Assembly (NCBI GenBank): GCA_021234535.1
Contig: CM037842.1
Coordinates: forward strand, 5,483,315 to 5,547,314
Length of the DNA: 64,000 nucleotides
From: Stichopus chloronotus
Lineage: Eukaryota > Echinodermata > Holothuroidea > Aspidochirotida > Stichopodidae
Reading direction: 5' to 3'
Positions 24,801 through 39,524 of the stretch are shown here, one piece after another (position 1 is the stretch's first letter; each line of letters starts with the position of its first letter). The notes under the pieces are model-generated. The model saw only the letters and a program-made list of their open reading frames with translations, was not told where the DNA came from and made no database searches. The position numbers and the translations under genes were made by a program.

Positions 24801-27800
24801 TATACTATACAAGAGGAACCCCGCTATCACTGTCGGCCCAGCTTTGGAGGAAATGTTTGACCGAAAAAAAACCCCTTTTAGATCAACGGAAATGACATTT
24901 CCGAGTCCAATTTTTATCTGGTTATTTACAATTCACCTCACACCTTTAAGTAAATGTAATTTTCAAGTGAATTTGTTTTAGGGTTAATTAACATATTATC
25001 CGGGGCACTCACCCCTCGTGATGGCGCTACATATTATTATGCCTACAAATTGGAAGCCATGACAATAGACAGAGACTTCACAGTCTTAATCTTTTCCCAG
25101 CAGTCTTTTCCCAAACCCCGTAATACATGTACGGTAACCGTAAGGGCCATTTGCATGTCGTTGGTATGGAGGATAACTGAATCTATGCGAATTCGACCGA
25201 TTCCTCTTTACATGATCTATAGTGTAGGAATTTGTCCTCATAAGATCATTACATTATATCACTAGCAAGGCATATCGTCACAAATCCCTGGGCCAAAGAA
25301 TATTTTTCATAACTATGATTATTACTCTTCGAGAGATAATGTAGACTGAAGAATCTCTAGCACTTTCTTTGCATCTAAGACACTTTACATGACACAGCCA
25401 ATCCTCACATGATATCATGCATGTAAGGTTTCATCGAAGGGAGCAAACCCTAACCATGATGGTTTGTTTCGAAAGCACGTCATGTTCTATCATATAAAAG
25501 GGTTTTCTCGAGACATGATTCTAACACATTATACAAATTTGGTGAGGACTAGGTGTGTGACAAGTAAAAATTTCTGAATGGAAGGAAACCCTTATACTCT
25601 TCCTCCAGGACCGCTTCCAGTAACTGGTGTGATGCACAATTCCAGTGTCTCATCCATGACAAATCCATGACACACCCATGGCGGAAAGGCTCGAAACATA
25701 TGGCGGAATTTACCAATGGCGAAATGACAAGTGTATTCGTCTATGATACACTTATGATACATGTCTTGTTTGATATTCACTTCTTAATCCGCGATCTACT
25801 TCTCACAGTAAGATGTATCAGACTGACAAATACTGTCGATCTGCGGTTTTATTGTATATTTTGATTTAGCGGGGTTTATCCTCTTTGTTTACCATACAAC
25901 GTGGTAACCCACGGTCACCAGGCTAAAATGGGCCAATAGGAGTTGAGGATTCTTCCCAAGTATGTATAAAATTTTGATGAATCCAAGCCAAGACGTCTTA
26001 CACTATAAAAAGTATAAAGATTCCACGATTGATGAAATGTGACTTACTTAGTGTTGATTTTAGAGTTCATACTAAATATTGGCCAGCTCTAAAGTCTTCC
26101 GTTTTCCTTAATCGTATACGTGTAAGGACAGTATACATTAACTTTACACAGATATCAACAAAATATCGAAAACAAACGATTCAGTTTCTTTAAGCTCACG
26201 GAGTCATTGAAATATTTAACATTAACAGAGTATTCAAACATTTAATTTAACCCCTTACTTATTTCTCAGCATTTTCTTGTTTAAGTATATTTCACATGAA
26301 GCACTATTTTGAAAGAACTGTATCAACTGAACCTTCATACCTTCATTTTAAGTTTCTGATAAATGTACCCTCCTTTATTTTCTTGCGTCTTTGTTGAACG
26401 CGTAGTGGCATGTGTACGTTAGTGTTATAAGTGGAGTGCGTATCAATTAACATAGATCGTAGCTCAATAGAAAACTGCTCTCACCTTTCTTGCTGTTTAA
26501 CCTATTTTATATGAAAGTGTAAAAAAATGAATATTATTGATCAAGATACAAGTTAAACATCCATTTACACAACAATTCAATATAATCATTCCCTTATTGT
26601 ATTTTATACATCCTACATACATTACATCCATATCATATTTACAGTTTGTGCATGAAACAGTAACAGTGCGACGAAGAGTGAAGAATAAAACACCGTTGAT
26701 CAAAAAAAAAAAACAGCCTAGGTAATGAAATAACTAAAAACACAAAGAATTGCCATCCATTTTTCTCATCTTTCCATATAACTCATGTCATTGTGTATAA
26801 CTTTGTTTGGTTCTTATCGAGAGAATATATTAATGCGCGTTTAAAATGTTACTTTACATATTGTCAACGTGATATATAGAATATGTGAAGGCGTTATAAT
26901 TGGGGGCACTGCGCTACAAACTTTTGCTGGTTCCTATCGTCTATAGCGCATTAAAACTGGATGAAATAAACAATCCAACTTACCATGAGGAAAATAATAT
27001 CTTCCATTACATTAGAAATCAACAAATTCAGTAAAGAAAAGAATGTGGTATTTACAAGGAATCTCTGTTGTTTACCAATACTGTGTTATATATTTTTTTC
27101 TGAAATAACACAATAAGACTTCGAATTAGACCTTGACCCCTAGTCGACGGTGAAATAAAAAATCAAGGATAGCAACTTAAAAGAAAACATGACATTCACA
27201 CATGGCATTTTGGACGAGGTCAAACAAAATGGTGAAGTGCTCAGCCGATGACGGTTGCCGTACTACGGCACATGTGATTACGTAATCTGGACATGGCATG
27301 AAATTAATTATATCGTCTTTTGATCTATGTTTCAAGTGACTGAAAAATCGGAGATTGAAATTATACCGGGACCCGTTATAATCGGAGGTGAAATGAAAAA
27401 AAATCATAGATAAATCACCGAAAATCAATTACAAAAGATTACATTTACACATAGACATTTCGGACAACGTCAAACAAAATGGTGCAGTGCTCAGCCGAGG
27501 ACGGTCACCGTACTACGTTCACATGTGATTACGCAATCAGCATATCACATGAAAATAATTTTATCGTTTTCTCCTCGATTTCCATCAATTCGGGGGCATA
27601 TCAATTACAAGTGACCGCAAAATCAGTTAGAGCAAAATCAGATATGAGTTTAATTGAATCATACCACAAAAGATCAGCCAGACAGCGGTTTGTTTGTGTG
27701 AGTAATAATAGTCTTGTAAGTATAATATTAACAGAGGATACCATTTCTTCCCAATAGCAAAATTCATTGCTCTATAGAAAACGGAACATACAGAACTATG

Positions 27801-28342
27801 TTATCTCAGATTCACAGAGTAAAGAGAGGCTTAAGGTAAATGAGAATGTAAACGTATTCAAGAAACGTACAAAGTAATCAGAATATGTTACATTGTTGAT
27901 ACTTTGTACTCAAAGACAACTACCACTTCACATTCTGTGGAAACGTTTTCCTTATTTCACGCATAGCTGATAAGACGTACACCGGTTTGCTGTATATAAT
28001 AGTATCATAATCATAATTTCTTCCTAGACCATTGTATTTGATACGGACTATTATTACAAACTGTAAAAGAATAAACTAGAATTACGAAAAATGAAGTCGT
28101 TTAATTTATATACACCGGCAAACTTGATTTTTCTTTTGTCTGATTTTCTTCTCTGAAAGTAAATATTCGTTAAAATTTTAAACTTTGTATTTGTCTTATT
28201 ACGATAAGGAACGCTAATATGGGACAAAAAAAAGACAGCTTGGAAAGAACTAAACTCCGCGTTTAGCGTAAACTCCAAGAATTGAGCTCAGACAAGAGGA
28301 AATTTCTTATTTCTTGCTCTCTCTAGAAGCAACATGAAGATG
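21806..28342. other. Long stretch without a recognised gene
   Basis: Six and a half kb with homopolymer runs near 22320 and 24215, one further TGACGTCA at 24401, and the tandem pair at 27140-27585. Open frames are short and lack family motifs. The last few hundred bases are expected to include the lectin 1 3' UTR. Confidence 0.45.
27140..27585 (+). repeat. Two tandem copies of a ~257 bp unit
   Basis: The block GTCAAACAAAATGGTG and the following CAGTGCTCAGCCGA, ACGGT, CCGTACTACG and CACATGTGATTACG stretches occur at about 27220-27290 and again at about 27470-27540. Upstream GGTGAAAT segments align too. Confidence 0.75.
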
Positions 28343-31300
28343 TTAACGTTCACACATGAAGTAAAATTGCAAACTGCAAGAGAAGTCATGATATAAACCA
28401 TTTTGGATTAATATGCAGTCTTCTTCTTGTTTTTTTCCACGTCCTCCGTCCGGTTGAGTGACATCCCATTTAGTAAAGGATGGTATTCTCCCATCATCAT
28501 ACCTCCATTCTCCTATATAATATAAAATATAAACATCTGGAAGAGCGATTCAGAGTGTAACCTGTCATGCCATCCTTTTTAACAATGATGTACTGCTAAC
28601 TTATCCATCTTACCTCTCTGAAGATCCATAATATTTAGCATCCAGTTCCAAGAATAAAATTCTCAGATTCTCAAGTACGTAAGGTATAGGTACACCTACA
28701 GAAGTACACCTACGTGCAATTTATATTTTTCATCTCCTTTGGAGTCTCCGCTTACTTTCTCTTATTGGTGTTTTACTCTCTTTGTGTTCTTTCTTGTGTT
28801 ATTTGCTTAATGTTACCTTATAGACGATTGTATTTCCCGAAACGTTGTAGATATATCTTTCTGATACTTTTTACACTTCTACATATCGCGCCTTGTATTA
28901 TCTTGTAGCTTCTTTGCTTTGATGGATAGTCTCAAGTATTTTTCGATACAAGGTTACTCTTAAAGTGCGAATATTGTATCTAAAGAGAAAATAATGGGAA
29001 CAGAATGACAAAGTTGACAAATAAAAAACAAAACAACATGTCAAAAATTACTACAGACGGCACGTATCTGAATACAAGATACAGGCTATGGTGTGATGAC
29101 AACCCTCCTTGCAACTTATCTTATGGAAGGTTCGTATCGATATAATTTGGTACAATTGTTGATATGCATATTGTCGGATTAGGGGGTTGTTTGGGGGGTT
29201 TACAGTCTTGGAATGACTGCCCCAGCGACGGATGTTAACGTTGTTGACGAAAGAGCAAAGAGACGTCAGAAGACAGAATCCAGAGAAAGAATAAGATTTA
29301 GCGATTAGAGTTCCATTTATTTGATGATTCGACTCTCACGTAAATTAATTTGAATTAGTTGATGATGAAGATTGAAGGAGAGAGACGAAAGGATGGAGAG
29401 AGAGTTTACATTATAGCCTCGTGACTTCCAGGGGCTAGATAATCACGTGGTCTACGTGATAACATTGACCAATCACAGGACAACGATTGTCTATGACGAC
29501 ATATGTTAATGGTCGTTACCCGTTATCTACCAATCAGCAAAGTATTGCGAAACCTTTCTAGGAACAGGGTCTACGTTTTCTATTTTTAAAGTATTGCATT
29601 GTCTAATCTGACTGTTTTAAGGAATAAAGAAAAGGCTAATAACCTCTAGTAAACACCGGAGGACTGAACTCTGTATGACCCTTTTGAGCACGGTGAGGTA
29701 GAATGACCATCTCTATACAACAATATGACAGAACATTCCAATCAAAACAAAGGGTGTCAGCAACCCCATTTACCTTCTTCATTAAAATCGTTGATCCCTA
29801 TCCAAAATCGAGAACGGCTGTCATTACCGTTGACGATTAGGGATTGTTCATATTCATCATCATCGTCAATATAAATCAGGTGTCCGTTATTTGGCGGGAG
29901 ACGGCAACTATCTGATGCATCGGTCCAATTCAGTTTGATGTCGCTCAAACAATGGAAGGTATCATCATACTGAATCCAATTGAGACATGCTGAGAAGGAA
30001 AAATGGGTTACGCGAAATATACAATACACATGAGTAAATGAAGTATAATATGAGCAGTTTATTAGAACGTGTAAACTAGAGAAAAATCACCGTTGTAAAA
30101 CAATCCGATTGTTGTACTTTGTATGATTATAGTAATCACTTTTTTATATATTTTTGCATTGTAACAAAAGACGACGAGCAACGAGTGCCGTTAGAGCAAA
30201 TATTTTTATATTAAATAATAAATGAACAATAAAATATTCTCAATGTTATCGGAAAAGATATACCTTCCTTCATTTCTGTTCAATTTGCTGAGAGCGATTA
30301 AATAACATAATGTAGGATTTCTAGATCTTTACTCAATGATTACAGTTTTCAGGTGAAATCATTGAACTAAACGTCAAGGTAGACGGTTAAAAGCTGAAAT
30401 TGGCTCTCTTCATGACAGATAACTATTTTGCTGATTACGTAACGTTTTTTTTTTTCTAAACCAAAGTAATGTGAAATAATTGTTATTGGTGTAGATAATT
30501 GCTGAGTATCATGTTTTCCATTACTTGCCATTGCTGCGATAGGCTCTACATTTTCAACGTTTCACCCTATAGTGCAGTAAGTGGTATCAGATATGCATCA
30601 AGTAAAAGCATAAAGTTATGGTTCTTAACTTGCTCATAATTATGATATTATGGCTTGCTGGAAAATCTTTAACAAAACAAGATACAAAAACATACCATAT
30701 CTAGTTTGAGATGTAGTAACAGAAGGAGTTGGAATAGCTTCAGTGTTTTGGTTGAAAGTCTCTGTATGATTAGGCAATTACGGAACAATGGAATGTAACG
30801 TATACAGTTCATTCAGTTGTATGCTATGAAAACGTTATATATAAGATTGTGCAACGTATTTTTGTCAAAGGTGCTTAAATCACCCTTACATTGCTTAGAC
30901 GAAATGAGCAGATATGCAAAATGAACTAAAACGAAGGAAATTTCGCAGCATGTTAATTTTGACAAAATCGAAAATATCAATCAAAGGAGAAGTGTCTCGA
31001 ATAGCTATTATGCAGACAGTATATTATTGTTTTAAGTGACAATATCACTTTCTGATTACTTTAATATTTGGATGAATTAAGAAAACATAATGTAACAAAC
31101 AATCACGATAAATAGTGAATAAGCAACATAAATAACGTAAGTTGAATCTGAGGAGGAAAATTATAAGCAATCTTGAGTTATATCGGTATGTACTTCAAAG
31201 GCTGATAAACAAGTAAATGATTGTATTAATACAATTAGGCCTAGTTATATATGTATCTTATTCAGTAGTGTTCAGCTCGTTCGATGAAACTTTAAAAAGA

Positions 31301-32779
31301 AATAACGTTACCCACGACGCAATTCGTATTTAAAAAGGGACAAAACAAACCAAAAAAAAAACCAACCAAACAAACAAACCATTCGTTGACAGTTGACCCA
31401 TTCCTAGTAGTATGGCTGTAACATGCGCTTTTGTGAAGAGCCTTACTACCGACTGACCGTCTCCATGACAACTTGTCCGGGTAAACACTTGGCTTCTCTC
31501 CGACGTCATTATATACAGGTAACAAATCATATTCGTATCTTCAAAGAAAATAAGACTTCACTCAGTTATAATGATTTTTTTTTTCATCGTGATTTGCTTT
31601 AGTTAACTGTAACATGGATTGTTAATCTAAAGGAAATACAAAAACCAAAAACAAAATGGTCTGAGATTTCCCGTCCCCATACAAGAGTCGTTCATCACGC
31701 CTGAGGTAAACTATTCTAAGTACCTAATAAAGTCGAAAAAATGAACCGCAATCTTCCTTTGCTGTTGTTAATAACTGCCTGTGTTCTAATGCTATTTTTG
31801 GATAACTTTTGTAGCATCATAAAGCTTCTGTTATTTTTTTTTAAAAGAATCCAAATCAATGCGCTATACGTCCCTTATTTCTAGAATTTGTAAAAAATCC
31901 GTAGCTTACGTTACTTATCTGTTGAATCTGTCATTACAACTAAGATGATATTTTTCAAAGTTTATTTTATTTTTAATTAATAATAATTAGGTAATACACT
32001 ACGTATTATTTATGTCCTGGAGCAATATTAAGTGTACCTACAGAAATAGATGAGTACTAGGATAGAAGAAACACGTACTGCCGAAGAAAGTCAATGGTTG
32101 CTCTAGACTGTTCAATCAGTCACCATTTTAAGTTATCTTACACAAATCTATAAAAGCAAGTATTCATTACGTGAAAATTAATGTGATTCATATTCTAACT
32201 GCCTTCATTTTAAACAGAGTCCAGTATCAAAAATTAAGACTCACTCATCTAACGTCATGTTTGCAGCATTTCTTTGTATTTAAGGATCGGTACAAACTGG
32301 CAGACTTACTGCTGTACAGTAGACAAAAATACTATATTTACCAAAGCTTAAAAGAAAATTACTGTCTAACTTAAGTACTTGCTAGCTATTCTCGTTCCGT
32401 CTTTTAAAGTATTTTTCTCTGTATTTCACTGTATTAGTGGTATACATATCCGTTTTATTACTATCACAACATTATATAATGATAAAACTGAGTAACATGC
32501 CATTGTATGCTTCAGACTGGCCAGCTGGATCATCCTGTTGAATCGTTAATGATGAGTTAAAACCTGTGAGATAAACAAATCACATGATCGCAAGTACATT
32601 TGTTGCTCCAGTCGTTCCTACCATCCAACTCTCAAGGCACATTTTCCCCTGAAACTAGAATATTTTGTTTTATCTGCGTGAAATCTACTTCTACGACCTA
32701 ACGCAATAATGACGCAATACATACCATTGGAAATACCCAGGATAACAGTCAGGTGGATACAGCAGTACGACATCTTCAT
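28343..32779 (-). CDS. Secreted C-type lectin-like protein 1 (QPD type), six exons
   Basis: My model joins exons 32725-32779, 32501-32563, 31380-31538, 30696-30761, 29774-29989 and 28343-28512 (729 nt, 242 aa). Exon 1 encodes a hydrophobic signal peptide starting MKMSYCC. Exon 2 is a polar linker. Exon 3 (about residues 40-93) is the unrecognised Cys-x17-Cys module shared with the neighbours. Exon 4 is a Ser/Thr-rich linker. Exons 5 and 6 form a long-form C-type lectin domain (residues 115-242) with six cysteines, a FWIG core motif, WRYDDG, and a C-terminal FMCER followed by stop. The sugar-specificity loop reads QPD (206-208), the type linked to galactose binding in characterised lectins. 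The usual WND is replaced by YHD, so calcium-dependent sugar binding is uncertain. All introns are phase 1. The second intron appears to start with GC rather than GT. The start is the first ATG before the signal peptide; a second ATG lies two codons later. Confidence 0.83.
31380..31538 (-). other. Shared module exon, lectin 1 copy
   Basis: This 159 bp exon with phase 1 on both sides encodes the unrecognised module. Its reading frame starts DTNMICYLY, has cysteines 18 residues apart, and ends in a TAILLGMGQ core. It is the most divergent of the lectin copies. The donor is AATG followed by GTTTGT. Confidence 0.8.
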
Positions 32780-35041
32780 ATCGGTATATGTTGCTGGGTG
32801 TCCGTAGATCATCAATAAAAAAAGAATACCTGACTAAAATGTTGATAAATTGAAGAACATATTAGAGGTTCATCCAAACTTGAACATTGCCACTAGACTT
32901 TGCAAACACGGACTTGTTACACTAATCACGTGACCTTACAACGGCTGCATTGTTATCGATTGTAAAATCGTGGAGGGACGATTAGTTGCGTAGGGTTAAA
33001 AACAATATTGATTTCTGACCTGTTTGGAAACTAATTGGTCCATTACGGCTTTTGACATGGATCCATTGGTTTTTGTAACACTGCAAACAGGGAGTAAAGA
33101 AATCTTGAGTGTCGTGAAAACCCAAATTTCAAATCAAAAAAATAGTGAGCGATAAAGGAATAGCATTTTAAACATATGCTTCATTAAATATATTCTGGTA
33201 TACAAAAAAATGTATCGCTTACGACAAAGTTTTGTATTAGATAAAAATGTGAAAGTGCTGTGGTTGAAATTTGCGATATAAATAAATACAACAAAATGTG
33301 AAATCTGAAGTAATGGTAATTTATTACACTTACATCGATAAATAATATCTCAAATCATTGTACTGATGGAACATAAAATTCAAAAGTGAGCAATACGGTA
33401 CAACCGTATGATACTGAAAAGACACAACTCTGTTGATAAAGCCCCCAAAATCTATTAAAAGAATGACATACTGAAAAGTAGAAGTTTACTCCCTCATGTA
33501 GACCAAATATCAACATGATATTTAATAGTTTTAAGGTATGAGGTTAACAGGGACACAAGAGACTTTTAGAGATTGTTATTCCTTAGCTTAGTCTATTACT
33601 TCAATACTTTTAGCGATGTAATCTTCATTGTAAAGATCAAAATTTTCTGCCACATAAAAAATTGTAAGCAATATGATTTCATACCTCTGTTTATACTGTA
33701 GTAATATTGGTAATAAAAGCTAAGCCCACGAGGTATGAGAATTAAAATATCATAAGTGACAGTGCTGGCAATGATAAACAGAGAAGTTACATGCAACCGT
33801 AACTTTAATTAGATATCGTAAAATCAGATTTATACGGAAAACATTATTAAATTTACTATTTTGTTCAGAAAAGTTGGAGAAAATAATTAAGTTTGCTCCT
33901 ACTATTCCATATTACAACGGACACATGAAAAGATGAACAGCTCTAATCCTATAAGTAAAATAATTTATCAACAAAAACCAAGAAATAGATCTCCGTTGTG
34001 TCGGAAGAATATCCTGATATAATGGTAGCGTTACATGCGAATTTAACACACATTAATGGAACAAAACGCACAGGTAAATCTTAAGAGTTGATCCTTGACG
34101 CTCTATTGTGTTAACTCAAATGTGTACCCATGATTACTCGATAATCAACGTAGAAAATAACTATTTATTAACTCCAACGTCAACATAATATGTTTAATAT
34201 GTCAAAGATGCACCTGTAATCACACGTATAATGCATTTCATTTATAAATCTGAAATTTTTCTATGCGGTCCATAAACTTTGTTTTGATTTTCCAACACAA
34301 AAGTAGCAAAAGAGAAAATAATATTATAAAAAAAAACATATTTTTCGATGTGTTTGTCTCAATAAATACGGCAATGGTAACAAATCTGATCATGATTACA
34401 GCTTGTAGTAAGCAATTAAAGATTTTTAACCTAGATGTGGAGAAAGGCGTTTTAAAGGGAAATAAGGCGTTTGTTTCATATGAAACAACCATAATTTTAA
34501 AACTAATTTTTGTAGGTAAAGAATGAAAGATCATTCAAAATAAGAATGGACATTAGCCTTCTTTTCAAGGTATGTTTCTCACAGATAATAATTCAGTTAT
34601 TAGTTGCTCAAACTTTCTTAAATTTAAATGATGCATCTTCCATACTCATCCACATGCACAATGTTTTGAAGAGATGAAGCTTTTGCAGATGTTTACTGAT
34701 GAGACTGGATGGTTTAATAATGATTACATCCATTTCTTTGTGTGCCATGTTGGTATATTCTAAACACCCTATTTCACTTTAAGAGACTACAGAAATTCTT
34801 GCTTTTCATCTTAACTAAGCAACTCACAGCTCATCTCTTGGACTTTGAGAAATTGCGATGTTTCGCGTCAGAAAAGTAGAAACTTTTGTTTAAATAATCA
34901 TTAAGAATGAACTAATTTCTTTCTGTGTAATATTATTACTTCCCTTATATTTTGGTGATACTTAATAGATCTTATACATCGTCCTTATTTTGCAAAATGG
35001 TCCTTGTCCTTTTGCAGAGAAAGAACCAATATTATTAAAAC
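32780..35041. other. Spacer between lectins 1 and 2
   Basis: Contains the upstream region of lectin 1, the 3' side of lectin 2 and the diverged MITE copy 3. No other exon recognised. Confidence 0.5.
34452..34782 (-). mobile_element. TTAA-flanked MITE, copy 3 (diverged, inverted)
   Basis: Bounded by TTAA, with AGGGAAATAAGGCGTTT at one end and AAACACCCTATTTCACTT at the other. The interior matches the reverse complement of copy 2 with many changes, so this is an older insertion. It sits just downstream of lectin 2. Confidence 0.8.
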
Positions 35042-38000
35042 TCAACGTTCGCACATAAAATGCAGGTCATAACTGCAAGGATGATCATGGTAGAAACCGT
35101 GAAACAGAACACCACAGTCTTCCTCGGCACCAGGATGACCATTTGGTTCTTCTTTATCCCATTTGAAAAACGTCGATATCCTCCCCTCATCGTATCTCCA
35201 TTGCCCTTGAGAAACAATTACATATATAGGAACATCGAGTAGCTTTCAGTTCCATGATGATTGACTTAGGCATATTCAATATTTATACATTTAACTTGTC
35301 TCTATTTCTGAAACATAGGGAAATTCAAGTTTATTAATTCTATTGCTAGACTTTTTCAGCGTATAAGCAACCTCTCAAGTCGCTCGTGTTTGAACTACAG
35401 AGGAGAAGTTTGTTTTTAACAAGTATTTCTCAGACGTTTGAGTAATATCTTCGCAATTAGTTTATATTGAGACATAGATAGTCATAAGTTTCCTTTTAGT
35501 TTCAATACCTGCCAATAACTTAAGAAAATGCGTACTAGCTCTCTCCTAAACACGTCGCAGCTAAATTTTTATGAAGGTCTGGAGTTCTTTTCTATAGATG
35601 GTTCTTTAACTACTTTCTAAGTAAATTCCATACATCAGGGTATTACTAACTTTAAATGACACATTACGTTACTATAAATATTACACAAAATTGAATTAAT
35701 CGATACTGTGAGTCATGCTGCATCGAAGAAACTAAAATTTCTGTTTTCAAAACCACACCATAACAAAAGATAGAGTTTTCGCAACCTGTTCGCCAAAGCT
35801 TATTTTTATCACCCCAATGTTGATTTTATTCCACCCAGGGAGCAAACAATAACAGGGTCAAATTGACCTAAAATGCCTGGGTTTACATATCATTACATAT
35901 CATAACATGGGATCAATAATTTCATGCCCATTTGCAAAAATATATATGTAATTTCTAGAGGCAGAGATTTTATTTTTTTTTTACTTTTGAGCTCACCGAT
36001 TTCAGCACGGGCATTTCACCACGAAACTTAGGTCTCATTTTAAATTTATAACACTGAGTTCTAGGAGAGCACTACATATCTTGTAACTGCTTACCGGTCA
36101 CTATTATAGTTATTATACTGCTTATTATACCTTAATGAACCATCAGGAGAATCATTATGTCTTCTCATATTTAACACTTTACCACTGGTATTTGATCTGA
36201 CAACTTCACATAAATAAAACATGGTATGAGCATGAAAAAACAAGATGAACACATGAGGATGATCTCTTTGTCTCTTTAGTGATGAATTGTCTAGTTTCTA
36301 GAGTTTCTTTAGTTCCAATAACACAAAGAAAACCATGTACTGCATTCATCTTGCTTTCGATTCAATACAACAGGTCCGATGTGAGTTTGTAAATTGAAAA
36401 TTGATTACGTATTTGCAGTTTCAACTCACCTTCTTCTTCCAGATCGCTGATTCCTATCCAAAATCGATCACCTTTGCCTTCGTTCTTACTCTCCACACTA
36501 ACCATCATTGATTGAACGTATTCCTCCTGGTTGTCGATATAAAGTAGGTGACCATAATTTGGAGGAAACCGGCAGTATTTACCAGCTTCTGACCAATTAA
36601 GTTTAACATCGCTCAAACAGTAAGATGAATTGCCATAACTGTACCAATTTGGACAAGCTACAGACAGGGCAGGGTGAGAAAATTATCATGTCATAAACAG
36701 ATTGCGTGAAAATTATGCACTTCTTGTCAATTACGTTTGTATAGAAATGATATCATAAGTTTATTACTACAGTCAGATTTAAAAAAAAAAAAACTGTGAA
36801 TCATGAATCGTTCTCAAAGTAGATACTATCTGACTTGAACAAATGTACAGATGAAGAGTATCTAATACAATGTTCACTGACTGAAAACAAGTCTGACGTA
36901 GAAGTAAAGGGTTTTGCTTTGGCCTAATAACAGTACTGTTTTTGTCGGTGGTATCATTACATCTACATACAGTGTTGAATAATGTTGACTAATCACATAT
37001 TTTCACAGTATTCAATTTCTTTTTACTCTGGGTAGCGATTTGAAAGACATATATTATATTCAAATAGTCCCACAAGTTGGGTTTTCTTTATTATATGGAG
37101 CGGGGAGGAGTAAGTGATAGGACTCACAATAGATAAACCAAAAAAAAATTGCAGCTCACCATGTCCTAACAACGTTGTTTCTTCATGGTCCAAAAGCGTT
37201 GTACTAACTGCAGTCACGGTTGAAGTTTCTATTTAAATTAGGAGCATAAAAAATATTTGGTGACGTGGCGCTTTGAAGTTAATTATAGGATGGCTCTACA
37301 TGGCATATTTAAAGCGGAATGCGCGCCTAATAAAACATGCATTTTGCAAATAGTTGAATGTCCAGCTGTGTTCTTGAAAGTTGTTGTAAAACGTATGACT
37401 TTAAATATACCCTGAGTCACAGATGCGGTATTTATCAAAATAATATGTAATATCCCTGAATAAAGTTACTGATGCTGACACAAATGCAATTCACATCATT
37501 TCCTTTGCTGTTAATGTGACTAAATCTTTCGTGAGTTTTAAGTTATTTTATTTGTTATGAATTGCTTATATCGTCTTTTATTTGTGTCCACATTTCCGAA
37601 ATAAATTCTTGCAACAAACCTGTATGGACTTCAGACCCAGAAAACTGCAGTAGCGTTGTCATAATGAAGGACTGCCGTCTCACCCGTAAAAGAAATTCAG
37701 CATCTAACTCGCACATTGTCTCAGTAAAAATGCTCACCCTCTCCGAAGGTTGGTTGATTCCATAACAGATAAAATGCTCTTATAGGAATGAAAACATTGA
37801 TTTGTTAAATATTTTTCATGTCCTATCGCTGAAATCATCACAAACTGACAAGTTGTTATCGAGTATTGTAATGTGTAATAGTCTCTAGCTCTAATGAAGA
37901 CAAATATCTTGTTATCGATGGATATAGCAAACTTCAAAACTATACAGCGTATTAGATTGTTGTCAGCTTCGGTAAGTCTGCTTCGGTGTCTGTAGTAAAA

Positions 38001-38819
38001 CCATACCAATACTTAGTTGATATGATATATTTATATCAGGCGATTTATTTGGAACTTTAATGGGAAGCCTGATAGTCACATGAGACATAGTTGGCTACGT
38101 CATATAACACTTTCAAACCATTCGTTCCTATGTGTACATTCTGCTCCGAACAAAATTTGTCAATTAAAACTGTGGTTTCTGTTGATGATGGAAGGATTGT
38201 AAATAATGGCAACAAGTTATTTAGCTTAACTCTCCCATCCAGCTATCTGTCTTCTACCTGCTGTCTATCTCAGGAATTGTACCCGGTTTGCAACTCTCTT
38301 GACTAAATAACTAACAACTCTTGGTGAGGTTCAAGACATCGAAAACAAAAAACAATTGTGTCTACAGCTGCTGGCAATACTAAAACGGCACGACATAAAT
38401 ATATATATATATTTCAACATTTTCGCACAAACCATTGACTGACTGATTATTTGCATCTGTATTTGTCGACGATGAAGCTGATGTACTTCCTGTAAAATAA
38501 TAATAAGGTAATAACAATTACGGGTAAGACTGAAGGAATACAAAGAAATTTCCAAATTCTGCATATATTACAACAAATTGTTAATGGAAATGTAATCATC
38601 AGTAAAGTCTTATTTTTTTTACAAATTTTAATAGATATTTTTCAATAGATATTTCGATACATAAATAATTCACTACATTTCAATACAAAACTATATCAAT
38701 ACATAAATACATATAAATCTAAATTAATCAATTGAAACTATTGAAATCAACAAATTGTAAATTTACACACCTACGAAAAATAGAAGAAGGATCACAACAG
38801 CGCTGTAACTTGATTTCAT
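35042..38819 (-). CDS. Secreted C-type lectin-like protein 2 (EPN type), six exons
   Basis: Exons are 38771-38819, 38433-38489, 37620-37778, 37160-37228, 36430-36657 and 35042-35205 (726 nt, 241 aa), all with GT-AG borders and phase 1 introns. The order is signal peptide (MKSSYSAVV then a Leu/Phe run), a Ser/Thr/Asn-rich linker, the shared Cys-x17-Cys module (residues 36-89), a Thr-rich linker, and a long-form C-type lectin domain (112-241). The lectin domain shows CPNW, FWIGISD, WRYDEG and a terminal FMCER before TGA. EPN lies at residues 207-209, the motif linked to mannose-type binding, but the WND position reads YHD. Exon lengths 49, 57, 159, 69 and 228 match lectin 3 exactly, so these two are the closest pair by structure. 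A TTAA-flanked MITE lies about 260 bp downstream of the stop. Family and exon model are well supported; the ligand is unknown. Confidence 0.86.
37620..37778 (-). other. Shared module exon, lectin 2 copy
   Basis: A 159 bp exon, phase 1 on both sides. It has ICY near the start, a second Cys 18 residues on, and MTTLLQFSG near the end. The acceptor is a CTATAAG site; the donor is ACAG followed by GTTTGT. Confidence 0.82.
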
Positions 38820-39524
38820 TCTTCCTTGATACCGCCTTTTCTGGTAGGAGATATTTTATGAAATTTATGATACAACTTGGTTATGAGTTGTTTATGAGTA
38901 ATTACCCTTCAAACTTGAATTGATTTTTCACAACTGTCTAACTGTCGGAAGCTATTATTGATAAATAAGTTTATTCAAGCTCAACAGAAATCTTTCTAAA
39001 ATCTGTATCGATTTTAGTAATCTTATACTAAACCGTACTTCTTAACACAGAAAATGCATGATATCGATTTTACGTCAGGATTTAGCAACCACTTAAAAGA
39101 CAACATGTATTAAGTGATCTAGAAAATGCCAGATAGCTAGACAGTGACTGCAAGTGTTATTACTATAGAAAACGATGTTATGTTGATCGCCTTCTCCATT
39201 TGATAAAGCAATTCATTTTTTGCTTTCCACAAACAAAAAGCAGATATAAACAGAAAACAATGTGACCGACAACAAGATGGTATCACATTAGCAAAACAAA
39301 CTCTGCTTAACAATAGGGGTTTTTTTGTTATTTTTTTTTTACGTCTATTTGTATGAAAGTACCGTCATGACGGCAGCAACTGTATTATGCGCACGTGTAC
39401 TCATTTACTATGTATTGATCACATGCTGCGCCACGTGTCTAGAGTACTAATTTTCTTGTAAAGTAGCTTGCCATCGTTTTATCACACAGAAAGGAAACGT
39501 ACTTTTTAAGGAAGGAAACGTACT

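Noticed and set aside
29140..29680. Possible solo LTR in the last intron of lectin 1
   Set aside because: There are TG and CA-like ends and an AATAAA-like site, but no target duplication could be matched.
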